Positions 8,830-17,291 of a DNA stretch of 64,000 nt are shown here, in pieces. A model generated the notes under the pieces. The model did no database searches. It saw nothing but the letters and a program-made list of their open reading frames with translations, and was not told where the DNA came from. The DNA is from Rhodothermales bacterium (lineage in GTDB: Bacteria; Bacteroidota; Rhodothermia; Rhodothermales; JAHQVL01). The translations under genes and the position numbers were made by a program. The stretch lies in the NCBI GenBank assembly GCA_041391505.1, contig JAWKNW010000025.1, positions 1 through 64,000 on the forward strand, read 5' to 3'. Every line of letters starts with the position of its first letter. The first letter of the stretch is position 1.

Positions 8830-9103
8830 CTTGCGCCCGCGCCGGTGGTTCTGGATCAGAATCACCCCTAACCCCTTTAATTCCGAGACCGTCATCACCT
8901 ACACGTTGTCTGCCGATACCGAGGTGGAACTGTCCGTGTACACCGTTACGGGTCGTTTGGTGGCCGCGCTGGTCAACGAGCGGCAGGCGGCCGGGCCGCA
9001 CGCCGCCACCTGGCACGCCGGCGAGGCATCGAGCGGGATCTATCTGTACACCCTGCGGGCCGGGGCGTTCGAGCGGACGCGGCGGATGGTGCTGTTGCGG
9101 TAG
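8830..9103 (+). pseudogene. Orphan T9SS C-terminal sorting domain, frameshifted
   Basis: The sequence encodes APVVLDQNHP in one frame, then hits TAA at 8869-8871. In the next frame it continues NPFNSETVITYTL, VYTVTGRLVAALV, ASSGIYLYTLRAG and a basic end. Joined, these are a complete type A T9SS sorting domain. One extra T at 8869 explains the break exactly inside the conserved DQNxPNPFN motif. There is no passenger domain or signal peptide upstream, only the 5' end of the divergent minus-strand gene. I read this as the 3' end of a lost secreted protein gene. A sequencing or assembly error at the T is possible but would not restore a passenger. Confidence 0.7.
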
Positions 9104-9175
9104 CGCAACGAGGCATTATGCGGTGCGATTGAGCGAATCCCATCAGACGGTCGAGAAGACATGCGAAAGAGCGGT

Positions 9176-9757
9176 ATGAATCCGAAGGTCGACGCGTTTT
9201 TGCACCGGGCGACGGCCTGGCAGGAGGAATTCGAGAAGCTGCGAGCCATCGCGCTCGCCTGCCCGCTGGACGAAGATCTGAAATGGGGCACCCCGTGTTA
9301 TTCGCTGGGAGGCGGCAACGTCGTCCTGATCCATGGCTTCAAGGACTACTGCGCGCTGCTGTTTTTCAAGGGCGCGCTGTTGCAGGACCCGGAAGGCATC
9401 CTGGTGCAGCAGACGAAAAATGTGCAGGCGACGCGCCAGATCCGGTTTTCGAGCCTGCGGCAAATCGTGGAGATGGAGCCGGTAATCACCGCCTACATAG
9501 AGGCCGCCATCGAGGTGGAAAAGGCCGGTCTCAAGGTAGCCCTGAAGTCGACGGAGGCCTTTGAGGTCGCCGAGGAATTCCAGGCGAGGCTGGATGAGCT
9601 GCCGGCCCTGAAGGCGGCGTTCGAAGCCCTGACCCCCGGCCGGCAACGCGCTTACCTGCTGCACTTCGCCGCCCCGAAGCAGTCCCGAACCCGCTCGTCC
9701 CGCATCGAAAAGTGCATCCCGCTGATTCTGGAGGGCAGGGGACTGCAGGATCGTTAA
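9176..9757 (+). CDS. YdeI/OmpD-associated family protein with DUF1801 domain, 193 aa
   Basis: The N-terminal part (MNPKVDAFLHRATAWQEEF ... DEDLKWGTPCYSL) is a DUF1801 domain. The C-terminal part (AFEALTPGRQRAYLLHF ... RIEKCIPLIL) is the YdeI-like tail. This two-part layout and length are normal for the YdeI family; in E. coli YdeI is linked to bacteriocin and antimicrobial-peptide tolerance, but the mechanism is not settled. The ATG at 9176 is chosen because family members usually begin with this segment; an ATG at 9161 would add five residues. It is 16 bp ahead of the small gene at 9774. Confidence 0.85.
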   Translation: MNPKVDAFLHRATAWQEEFEKLRAIALACPLDEDLKWGTPCYSLGGGNVVLIHGFKDYCALLFFKGALLQDPEGILVQQTKNVQATRQIRFSSLRQIVEMEPVITAYIEAAIEVEKAGLKVALKSTEAFEVAEEFQARLDELPALKAAFEALTPGRQRAYLLHFAAPKQSRTRSSRIEKCIPLILEGRGLQDR

Positions 9758-9773
9758 CCCGGGCCATGAACTC

Positions 9774-10073
9774 ATGCGAATCGTACAAAAAGCCGGTCTG
9801 GCGCTGGCGTCCCTTTTCGTGATCGGTGCTATCGGTTTCTACTGGAACGAGGCGCGAAAGGAGGTCGTCTTCCTCTGCGGCAACTTCGTAGAGGGCGTTC
9901 CCGAGGCGTCGGTCCGCCGGCAACTCGATACCGGCAACCTGCTTCGGTATCACACGGTGGATACGCATGAAGGCCGCCAGGTGCGCGCCGAGAGCCTGAT
10001 GCCGTTTGGCGTGCCGGCGTGTGTCGTCGACCTCGACGCGGCCGGCGTGGTCGTCGCGGCGCGTCTGGAATGA
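9774..10073 (+). CDS. Small membrane-anchored hypothetical protein, 99 aa
   Basis: One N-terminal hydrophobic helix (residues 7-25, ALASLFVIGAIGFYW) is followed by about 70 residues that would lie outside the cytoplasm. The soluble part has the segment FLCGNFVEGV and a region around RQLDTGNLLRYHT. I have an impression of similar short proteins in related genomes but cannot name a family. It is probably cotranscribed with the YdeI-type gene 16 bp upstream. Downstream lies the repeat array at 10111-10610. Confidence 0.65.
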   Translation: MRIVQKAGLALASLFVIGAIGFYWNEARKEVVFLCGNFVEGVPEASVRRQLDTGNLLRYHTVDTHEGRQVRAESLMPFGVPACVVDLDAAGVVVAARLE

Positions 10074-10110
10074 GGTCTGAGCGATTCGCTTCGGCCTCTC
10101 AACCTGCCCT

Positions 10111-10610
10111 AACCCTACGCATCAGCGTCTGTACGCACGCCACCTGCTAACCCCACGCATCAACGCGTGTACGCACGCCATCTGCTACCCCACGCCACTC
10201 GCTGCCCCATGCTGAAGGGTGGGGCAGGGTCCTCCGCGTGTGCAGGGCGAGGATGCCCCACCCGCGGCGCCCATGAACCCCACGCCACTGCTGCCCACGT
10301 GAAGTGGGCAGGGCCTCGCGTGTCATGGCGCCTGAACCCCACGCCACTCGCTGCCCCACGCTGAAGGGTGGGGCGGGTGCAGAGCCTCCGCGTGGGGCAG
10401 CAGGGCGAGGATGCCCCACCCGCGGCGCCCGCATGAACCCCACGCCACTCACTGCCGCACGCATCAGCGTGGGGCAGGAGCCTCCGCGCGTGCAGCACGA
10501 GGATGCCCCACCCGCGGCGCCCATGAACCCCACGCCACTCACTGCCGCACGCATCAGCGTGGGGCAGGAGCCTCAGCGCCGGGCTGCGGCCTCAGCATGG
10601 GGCAGCATCC
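10111..10610. repeat. Degenerate hairpin-rich tandem repeat array
   Basis: It starts with two 38-bp direct copies (10111-10148 and 10149-10186) and moves into larger, uneven units. The block GAGGATGCCCCACCCGCGG recurs at about 10249, 10407 and 10499. AACCCCACGCCACT recurs at about 10274, 10332, 10437 and 10528. Each unit carries a short hairpin, for example CCCCACGCTGAAGGGTGGGG near 10354, GCCCACGTGAAGTGGGC at 10293 and CCGCACGCATCAGCGTGGGG near 10455 and 10546. Stem sequences differ but stay paired. It lies between the ends of a plus and a minus gene, so it might end transcription from both sides. It is not a CRISPR, because unit lengths vary and no unique spacers are present. Confidence 0.75.
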
Positions 10611-11288
10611 TCAGCGCGGAGACGGACGCAACCCCACCGACAGCAGGTACCCGATCATCCAGAACTCCCCGACGCTCGCCGGCGCCGTCAGCCCTTCCAC
10701 CAGCCACACCGGCGCGCCGGCGACGCCATTCGAGAGGAAGGCGCTCAGCAGGTACCCTCCGCCGCCCCCCATGAGGGTCCACCCGAGCCCCTTCGGCATC
10801 CGGCCCGAGGTCAGGGCGAGGTACCCCATCGGGATGAGCCAGAGCCCGAAGAACAGCGCCCCGACGCTCCAGAAGTTGGAACTCAGGACATACATCAGCT
10901 GGATCGTCGCTGCCGCGTCGCCGCCCGGCGCGAGGCCGGCGTCGGCGGAGACCTCGATGGCGGTCGCCATGAACCCGGCGCTGCCCAGGATGGCGACGGC
11001 GTTGACGAAGCCGAACGCCGCGAGCGAGCCGGCGGCGATCTCGCCGAACGAGCGAAACAGCTTGTAGAACCAGATCGCGGCCAGGGCCTGCGTCACCACG
11101 ATGCCCATCTCCAGCACGACGCCGAGCCGCGCGAGCGCCGCGTGGTCGATCAGGTTTTGCGCGGTCGCGGCCGCGTCGCCGGCGACGTAGATGGCCGGGC
11201 GGACGAGCAGAAAGCCGAAAACGCCCGTCAGGGCGATGCCGAGGTACCAGAGGCCGGTGATGCGGGCCGTTTTGTTGAGGTCGCTCAT
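10611..11288 (-). CDS. DUF4386 family membrane protein, 225 aa
   Basis: The protein opens with MSDLNKTARITGLWYLGIAL and has six or so transmembrane helices, the standard form of DUF4386 proteins. Length is typical. The frame is open further upstream, but the start at 11288 is chosen because the family begins with this helix. The stop codon lies exactly at the edge of the hairpin repeat array (ends 10610), so the array forms the 3' untranslated region of its transcript. Function of DUF4386 is unknown; members are often regulated with stress genes. No partner gene lies on the same strand. Confidence 0.88.
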   Translation of the reverse strand: MSDLNKTARITGLWYLGIALTGVFGFLLVRPAIYVAGDAAATAQNLIDHAALARLGVVLEMGIVVTQALAAIWFYKLFRSFGEIAAGSLAAFGFVNAVAILGSAGFMATAIEVSADAGLAPGGDAAATIQLMYVLSSNFWSVGALFFGLWLIPMGYLALTSGRMPKGLGWTLMGGGGGYLLSAFLSNGVAGAPVWLVEGLTAPASVGEFWMIGYLLSVGLRPSPR

Positions 11289-11461
11289 GTTGGTGGGGTT
11301 GGGGTGGGTCCGGACACATGTCTCGCTAAGAAATACGGGACGAGGCGTAAAATGGCAAGGTTGCGTTTCCCGGACGTAGGCCGAACCGCTTTTCAAACGC
11401 CGTCCGCACGCCGCGGGGATCCACCCGGACGCCGCCGCGTCTACCCAGCGAAGCCGTTTTG

Positions 11462-12136
11462 ATGGGATCCTACGCCGGGGCACGAGTCGTTTTGCACGCT
11501 GGACGCAGCACATATCTGGCAGCGGTGTTGCTGCTTTTCGGCCTCGCGCATCCGGCGCGGGGTCAATCCGATCGGGAGGTGGCGGAACGTATCGTTGCGA
11601 CCCTGCCGGCGAGCCCGCAGGGCTGGAGCGCGGCCGCGTTCAGCGAAGCGCAGTTCCGCCACGTGCAGGACCACGGGGCGCTGTATGTCGACGTGATCCG
11701 GGAGGCGCTGTCCTGGCCGGCGAGCGAACGGCTTCTGGAAGATGAGGACGCCATCCGGCTGTACGGCACGTTGCTTCCGCTGCTGGTGACGGCGCGGGGA
11801 GAAGCGTCGAGGCACTTCATGGACGAGGTGTTCCAGGCCGCCGCGCGGCGCTACGACCGGTTGCAACAGTCGGTCGATAGCCAGGGCAATCGGGCCAAGA
11901 GCGCGATCCTCGCCGAAGAGCTTTTTATGCCGCTGGCCGACGTGATGCGCCTGTCCATCGAGGGATTGCGCTACAGCGAAGACGACCGGTTGCTGGATGA
12001 GGTGATGAGCCGCTACGACGCCATCCAGGAATCGGCGCGATCCGCCTGTGTCGCCTACGTCAGGCAGTTCAGTCCCGGGAATCCGAAAGCTGAAAAATGG
12101 CTCCAGGATCGCGGACTAGCTCCGGCCACCCGATAA
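11462..12136 (+). CDS. Secreted hypothetical protein, 224 aa
   Basis: A signal peptide is visible (STYLAAVLLLFGLAHPARGQ). The mature part is charged and mostly helical, with segments such as ASRHFMDEVFQAAARRYDRL and MSRYDAIQESARSACVAYV. No enzyme motif or named domain is recognised. The ATG at 11462 follows an in-frame TTG at 11459. The gene stands alone between a divergent DUF4386 gene and the GH114-like gene. It is likely real because of the leader and the protein-like composition. Confidence 0.7.
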   Translation: MGSYAGARVVLHAGRSTYLAAVLLLFGLAHPARGQSDREVAERIVATLPASPQGWSAAAFSEAQFRHVQDHGALYVDVIREALSWPASERLLEDEDAIRLYGTLLPLLVTARGEASRHFMDEVFQAAARRYDRLQQSVDSQGNRAKSAILAEELFMPLADVMRLSIEGLRYSEDDRLLDEVMSRYDAIQESARSACVAYVRQFSPGNPKAEKWLQDRGLAPATR

Positions 12137-12301
12137 ACCGCCGGCCGCGAAGGGGCGATGGCGGATGCGACCACCCAGGCGGCGTTCGGGCTGATCCAGT
12201 TGGAAGGAGGGTGTAAAAGGCGGGTCCGTGATCGATTTCTGGCGGGTTTGTTGCGTCAGAACAGAGACCCCTCTCCAACCGAGCATCAAACCGCCTTTCT
12301 T

Positions 12302-13156
12302 ATGCTGCGCGTCCTTCTTCCCGTACTGCTTCTGCTCGTCCAGGCCGGCTGCGATTCGGCCTCGACCGCCGATCAGGACCCATCGCCCCCCGCCGATCTC
12401 GACCCGACCGTCACCCCGCCGCCGCCCGGCGACTGGTACCGTCCCGCCGCCGACGTGACCTGGCAATGGCAGCTCGACGGCACGATCAACACCAGCTACG
12501 CCGTCGAACTCTACGATGTGGATCTCTGGGAAACCCCCGACGCGACGATCGACGCGCTGCACGCCGCCGGCCGGCGGGTGATCTGCTACTTCTCGGCCGG
12601 CTCCGGCGACGAAGACCGCGCCGACTACGACCGCTTCCTCCCGTCCGACCTCGGACGCAAGCTCGACGGCTACCCCTCGGAGCGCTGGCTCGACATCCGC
12701 TCGGCCAACGTCTTCCAGATCATGCTCGACCGCCTCGACCTCGCGGCGGAACGCGGCTGCGACGGCGTCGAGCCCGACAACGTGGACGGCTACACGAACC
12801 GGCCGGGCTTCCCGCTGACAGCGCAGGATCAACTCGCCTTCAACCGCAACCTCGCCAACGCGGCGCACGAGCGGGGGCTGGCCATCGCGCTGAAGAACAG
12901 CGGCGACCAGGCCGGCGAGCTGGAACCGTATTACGACTTCGAACTCAACGAGGAGTGCCACGAATACGAGGAGTGCGAACAACTGCAGCCGTTCGTCGAC
13001 GCCGGCAAGCCGGTTCTCAACGTCGAGTACACCGATACGAAGAACCAGGCGACCAACCTCTCGCGGACCGTCTGCCCGGTCGCCAATGCGGCCGGGCTGC
13101 GGACGCTGATCATGTCCTACGACCTCGACGATGCCTTCCGGGTCGCGTGTTTCTAA
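12302..13156 (+). CDS. GH114-type endo-alpha-1,4-polygalactosaminidase-like lipoprotein, 284 aa
   Basis: The leader MLRVLLPVLLLLVQAGC fits a lipoprotein with Cys17 as the acylated residue, placing it on a membrane surface. The catalytic domain has the GH114 pattern: WQWQLDGTIN, ELYDVDLWET, GRRVICYFSAGSGD, the acidic strand GCDGVEPDNVDGY, IALKNSGDQ and EECHEYEECEQL. These enzymes form a TIM-barrel and are reported to cleave galactosaminogalactan or related polymers. A proline/aspartate linker (residues 25-45) separates the anchor from the domain. Upstream in-frame codons back to 12158 are not used because the lipobox fixes the start. Confidence 0.88.
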   Translation: MLRVLLPVLLLLVQAGCDSASTADQDPSPPADLDPTVTPPPPGDWYRPAADVTWQWQLDGTINTSYAVELYDVDLWETPDATIDALHAAGRRVICYFSAGSGDEDRADYDRFLPSDLGRKLDGYPSERWLDIRSANVFQIMLDRLDLAAERGCDGVEPDNVDGYTNRPGFPLTAQDQLAFNRNLANAAHERGLAIALKNSGDQAGELEPYYDFELNEECHEYEECEQLQPFVDAGKPVLNVEYTDTKNQATNLSRTVCPVANAAGLRTLIMSYDLDDAFRVACF

Positions 13157-13324
13157 ATCCCGCATCCAACCCCGGGAATGCGCCGGCCGGTCGCTCGATC
13201 CGGGATAGATCGCCGTCGGGATTGATGCGCGCCGGGCCGACGCCTACCTTACCGATGTGCTTGCAACGGGTCGTGCGTCCCATGCCTTCACGGAGACGAT
13301 TCGGCCCAGAACGGAAAGGATACC

Positions 13325-16300
13325 ATGCGTTGCCCCCGGATCGCCACAGTGGTGCTTGTTACAGGTCTGGCCGTCCTGGCTGCATCCTGCACCTCCGCCA
13401 TGAAGGTGGATCCTGGCTCCGTCGTCCAGGTCGAGGATGCGCGCGGCAACCGGGTGACGGTGCTCACGGCGGCGGGCTTCGCCCATCCGCCGATCTCGGA
13501 CTGGCCGTGGGTCCGCTACAACTTCCCGCCGGAAACGGCGCAAATACCCGATCTGGAGCGGGAGCTACAGGAACTGTACGACGCCGGCGTGGGCGGTGTG
13601 GAGATCGGGCAGGGCGGAGCGCCCACGTTCGAGCAGCTGGCCGCCATCCTGCGGAAGGCCACGGCGCTGGGCATGAGCGTCAGCCTCAAATACAAGGACG
13701 GTGCGCCTGTCCCGGGCACCTACGCCGAGACGGACGACTATGTCCGCAAGATGCTGCAGATTCGCGACACGACGCTCGCCGCCGGCCAGGCTTTCGAAGG
13801 CGCGCTGCCCGGTGAGGGGACGCTCGTCGCGGTGCTGGCCTATCGGATGGCGGACGCCGTCGAGGCCGATACACGGGTCATCGCGCTGGATCGCGCGTCG
13901 GTCGTGGACCTCACCTCCTCCGTCACCGCGACGAATACGGACGGCTTCCTCGGCGGCTCGACGGCCGGCGCGCTCGCCTGGATCGCCCCCGCCGAACCTG
14001 CCGGTGCGCGATGGGTGCTGATCACCTTCCGGGCCGTCGCCTACAGCCCGCAGCCCGAAGTCTACAGCCGCAAGGGCACGGATCAGCTGATCGCCGGCTA
14101 CGAGGCCTACTGGCCGGAGGAGATCAAGACTCTGCTCCAAGCGACGTCCGGCGGCGATCTTTTTGTCGATTCGCACGACACCGATCCCTGGGGCGCCGTG
14201 CTGGATCTGTGGAGCAGCAACCTGGCCGGCGACTTCCAGTCGCGCCTCGGCTACGACCTCATCCCGAACCTCGCCGCCCTGATCCATCCCACCATGAACC
14301 GGATCATCCGCGGGCGCGCGTCTTTTTCGACCGACCGGTATTACGCCTTCAGCGATGGCAGCGCCGAGCGGATTCGGGCCGACTTCAACCAGCTCCGCAG
14401 CGATCTCTACATCGAAAACCGGATCCTCCCGTTCAAGGAATGGGCGGCCGGGTACAACCTGAAGCTGCGGCTCCAGTTCGAGGACGGCGTCACCCCGCCG
14501 GAGGCCGCCTACAACTTCGGCGGCGACCAGATCCAGGTGACGTACCACCTCGACCGCACGGAGCACGAAACGCTCGCACAGGTGGACGCCATCGACAGTT
14601 ACCGGCCCATGGCGTCGGCGAACCACCTCAGCGGCAGCACGTGGTACTCCAACGAACTCGCCGCGGCGCTGGGGATGAACTACGTGCAGACGTTCCAGGA
14701 CCTGATGATCCGCATGAACAAGGGCTTCGCCGGCGGCAACACGAAGCCGGTGTACCACGTCTATCCGCACGCCGCGAGTCCGACCGCCACCTGGCCCGGC
14801 CACGACCACTTCGCGCCGGCCGGCTTTTCGAACAGCTGGGGGCCGCGCAATCCGAACTGGAACGCCGACGCGAAGCGGCTCAACGCCTGGATGGCGCGCA
14901 ACGGCCAGGTGCTCTCGCAGGGCGTCCCCCGGGTAGACCTCGCCGTGTACATGCACAACTTCTCGTACCCGACTGCCCAGGGCGACCTGCGCGGGCACTG
15001 GAACGACCCGGCGCTGTACCATGCCGGCTATTCGTGGGATTACCTCAACCCGACGCTGCTGAGCCTGCCGGGCACCACGGTCCGCAACGGCCGGCTCGCG
15101 CTTGATGGGCCCGCCTACAAAGCGCTGGTTTTTGATGCCGATCTCTGGCCTCCCCAAAACGCGGCCAGCGGCGATCTTACCCTCGCGATGGCGGACCGCT
15201 TCCTTGAATATGCCGTGGACGGCTTACCCATCCTTTTCGTGGGCCGGCTGCCCGACGAAACTCCGGGGGATACCCCGGAGGACGATGCTCGGCTGAGGGA
15301 GCGGATCGAGCGGCTGATGGCGTTCAGCACTGTCCGGCACGTGCGGACCGAGGCGGATGCGCCGGCCGCACTCTGGGAACTCGGTGTTGAGCCTGCCGCT
15401 CTTACCGCCGCCCTGCCCTCTGAGCCGTCCAGCCTGTTCAGCGTCCGCCGGCACGACGCCGGCACCGGGACGGATTATTATTTCCTGTACAACCAGGGGC
15501 ATCAATCCAATACCTACAACTCCCTCTACGAAGAGCCAACGGCGGCGCTGGATGGCACCGCCGGCGACCGCTTCGTGGGCACGGGCGACGGGATCGATCT
15601 GGAGGTCCGCTTCGAGGGCGCCGGCGCGCCGTACCGGCTCGACGCCGGCTCGGGGACGATCACGCCCCTCGCCGAATACGAGGCCGGCGACGGGTATGTC
15701 ACCCTGCCCATTCGCCTGGGGCGCGACGAATCGATGCTCCTCGCCATCACCCGAAACCCCCAACGCTTCGGCAGCGCGGCCGCGCCGGTGCACGTGACGG
15801 GCACCACGGCGGAGCGGGCGGTGCAGACGGCCGGCGGCGACATCGCCGTGCAGCTCACGTCGGCCGGCCGGTTCGAGACCGTGCTGAGCAACGGCGAAAC
15901 CGTGTCCAGCCAGGTCGAATTTGTCCCCGAGCCGCTCGACCTCACGGCGGGCCTCTGGCAGCTTTCCGCCGAGGACTGGCAGCCGGAGCATCCGTTCGGG
16001 GCCACGGGACAGGATGGGGCGGCGACGAGCCGGCATCCCGTGCAGGTCGACCTCTTGGGCCTGAGACCCTGGCCCGACATCCCCGAACTGGCCCGCGCCT
16101 CGGGGGTCGGGACCTACACCACGCGGCTCGACCTGCCCGGCATGTGGGCCGACGGCTACGGCGCCTACCTGGAGCTGGGGCAGGTGGTGGACTCGTTTGT
16201 CCTCACCGTAAACGGAGACCCCGTACCCATCGATCAGATCAACCCGGTGGCGGACATCGGGCCGTACCTGCGTGCCGGCGTCAACGAGATCGTCGTCCGC

Positions 16301-16444
16301 GTCGCGACCACGCTGAACAACCGCCTGGCCACGCTGCATCAGGGCGTCGCCGACCGAGGCATCGTGCAGGCGTACGGGTTGGTGGGGCCGGTCGTGCTGC
16401 GTCCTTATAAACAAGAGAGGGCGTGGGGCTCTGCCTCGGAATAA
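13325..16444 (+). CDS. GH106-like glycosyl hydrolase lipoprotein, 1039 aa
   Basis: This large surface protein resembles the GH106 alpha-L-rhamnosidase family and its unclassified relatives. The leader (VLVTGLAVLAASC) is a lipoprotein signal with Cys at about residue 22. The opening block FAHPPISDWPWVRYNF, then LYDAGVGGVEIGQGG, is the family's N-terminal TIM-barrel start. Later blocks such as LRLQFEDGVTPPEAAYNFGG and NHLSGSTWYSNELAAALGM cover the barrel. The C-terminal part (LELGQVVDSFVLTVNGDPV ... YLRAGVNEIVVRVA) is a jelly-roll sugar-binding domain like that of GH2/GH106 proteins. A rhamnosidase role is an inference. The membrane protein gene at 16447 begins 2 bp after the stop. Confidence 0.8.
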   Translation: MRCPRIATVVLVTGLAVLAASCTSAMKVDPGSVVQVEDARGNRVTVLTAAGFAHPPISDWPWVRYNFPPETAQIPDLERELQELYDAGVGGVEIGQGGAPTFEQLAAILRKATALGMSVSLKYKDGAPVPGTYAETDDYVRKMLQIRDTTLAAGQAFEGALPGEGTLVAVLAYRMADAVEADTRVIALDRASVVDLTSSVTATNTDGFLGGSTAGALAWIAPAEPAGARWVLITFRAVAYSPQPEVYSRKGTDQLIAGYEAYWPEEIKTLLQATSGGDLFVDSHDTDPWGAVLDLWSSNLAGDFQSRLGYDLIPNLAALIHPTMNRIIRGRASFSTDRYYAFSDGSAERIRADFNQLRSDLYIENRILPFKEWAAGYNLKLRLQFEDGVTPPEAAYNFGGDQIQVTYHLDRTEHETLAQVDAIDSYRPMASANHLSGSTWYSNELAAALGMNYVQTFQDLMIRMNKGFAGGNTKPVYHVYPHAASPTATWPGHDHFAPAGFSNSWGPRNPNWNADAKRLNAWMARNGQVLSQGVPRVDLAVYMHNFSYPTAQGDLRGHWNDPALYHAGYSWDYLNPTLLSLPGTTVRNGRLALDGPAYKALVFDADLWPPQNAASGDLTLAMADRFLEYAVDGLPILFVGRLPDETPGDTPEDDARLRERIERLMAFSTVRHVRTEADAPAALWELGVEPAALTAALPSEPSSLFSVRRHDAGTGTDYYFLYNQGHQSNTYNSLYEEPTAALDGTAGDRFVGTGDGIDLEVRFEGAGAPYRLDAGSGTITPLAEYEAGDGYVTLPIRLGRDESMLLAITRNPQRFGSAAAPVHVTGTTAERAVQTAGGDIAVQLTSAGRFETVLSNGETVSSQVEFVPEPLDLTAGLWQLSAEDWQPEHPFGATGQDGAATSRHPVQVDLLGLRPWPDIPELARASGVGTYTTRLDLPGMWADGYGAYLELGQVVDSFVLTVNGDPVPIDQINPVADIGPYLRAGVNEIVVRVATTLNNRLATLHQGVADRGIVQAYGLVGPVVLRPYKQERAWGSASE

Positions 16445-16446
16445 CC

Positions 16447-16848
16447 ATGGCCGACTATTACGGATTTCTCGCCTCGATCAGCGCCGTCCTCGGCGGGTTC
16501 GCGCTGGCCTTTTTGGGCTCCGTGCTCAGCCGCCCGGAAGGGCGGGTTTCGGCGTGGACGCTCGGGCTCAGCGCCGGCGCGACGGCCGTGTTTACCGTCA
16601 AGGCACTCGGATGGGCGCTCGCGGCGTCCGACCTGGCCGTCGCCACTATGCCGTCCGGACTGATGGAGAGTCTCCGGCCGCTTCATCGGACCCTGTCGAT
16701 GCTGTTTATCGGCGGGATCTATCTCTTTCTCGCCGTGCTGGGCGTCGCCGGCTGGATGCGATCGCGGGCGGTAGGTATCGCCACGACGGCCATTGCCGTG
16801 ACGGCCGGCGCTCTGGTCGTGTATGTGCTGACCTTTTTTGTCAGATAG
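16447..16848 (+). CDS. Integral membrane protein, four helices, 133 aa
   Basis: Four hydrophobic helices are visible (about residues 5-25, 35-60, 78-98 and 105-130). The N-terminus MADYYGFLASISAVLGGFAL is compact, and the first loop holds RPEGRVS. It starts 2 bp after the GH106-like gene, so translation is probably coupled, but nothing ties its role to sugar use. Family not recognised. Confidence 0.7.
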   Translation: MADYYGFLASISAVLGGFALAFLGSVLSRPEGRVSAWTLGLSAGATAVFTVKALGWALAASDLAVATMPSGLMESLRPLHRTLSMLFIGGIYLFLAVLGVAGWMRSRAVGIATTAIAVTAGALVVYVLTFFVR

Positions 16849-16898
16849 GCAACTCCGGTACGTCAATCCCGCATTCCATAACCCGCATCCCCATCCCC

Positions 16899-17282
16899 AT
16901 GCCCCGTAGCGCAGTAACCTCCCCCAACGCTTCCACCGTCGGACCCTATTCGCACGCCGTGTGGGCCGGCGAACTGCTCTACCTCTCCGGCCAGACGCCC
17001 ATCGACCCGGCCACCGGCAACCTCGTCTACGGCGACGTCGGCGCCCAGGCCGCACAGTGTTTCGCCAATCTGTTCGACGTGCTGGCGGCCGCCGGCCTCG
17101 CGCCCGGTGACGTCATCAAGGTGAACGTCTACCTCACCGACATGGCGGATTTTCAGGCGATGAATGCCGTGTACGCCGGCCAGTTCGCGATGCCCTACCC
17201 GGCTCGGACGACCGTCGCCGTCGCCGGGCTGCCGCTGGGGGCGCGGATCGAGATCGAGCTGATCGCGCGCCGGTCTGCCTGA
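16899..17282 (+). CDS. RidA family enamine/imine deaminase, 127 aa
   Basis: RidA proteins hydrolyse reactive enamines and imines made by PLP enzymes. The sequence shows the whole family pattern: GPYSHAVWAGELLYLSGQ at the N-terminus, VIKVNVYLTDMADF in the middle, and PARTTVAVAGLPLGARIEIE at the end. The Arg of PARTT binds the carboxylate of the substrate, and the final Glu pair supports catalysis. Length is standard for the trimeric cytosolic protein. An open frame continues upstream to 16554 but covers the previous gene in another frame. The gene is convergent with the GH39 gene ending 10 bp away. Confidence 0.93.
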   Translation: MPRSAVTSPNASTVGPYSHAVWAGELLYLSGQTPIDPATGNLVYGDVGAQAAQCFANLFDVLAAAGLAPGDVIKVNVYLTDMADFQAMNAVYAGQFAMPYPARTTVAVAGLPLGARIEIELIARRSA

Positions 17283-17291
17283 GGCCTGCGT

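Noticed and set aside
8768..9103. An intact 111-residue secreted protein
   Set aside because: The frame lacks a signal peptide, and its first 35 residues are not protein-like. Only the T9SS domain from NPFNSE onwards is real, and the start of that domain is in another frame.
10111..10610. Possible CRISPR array
   Set aside because: Unit lengths vary (38, 58, about 91, 105 and 158 bp), repeats contain their own variable hairpins, there are no unique spacers and no cas genes.
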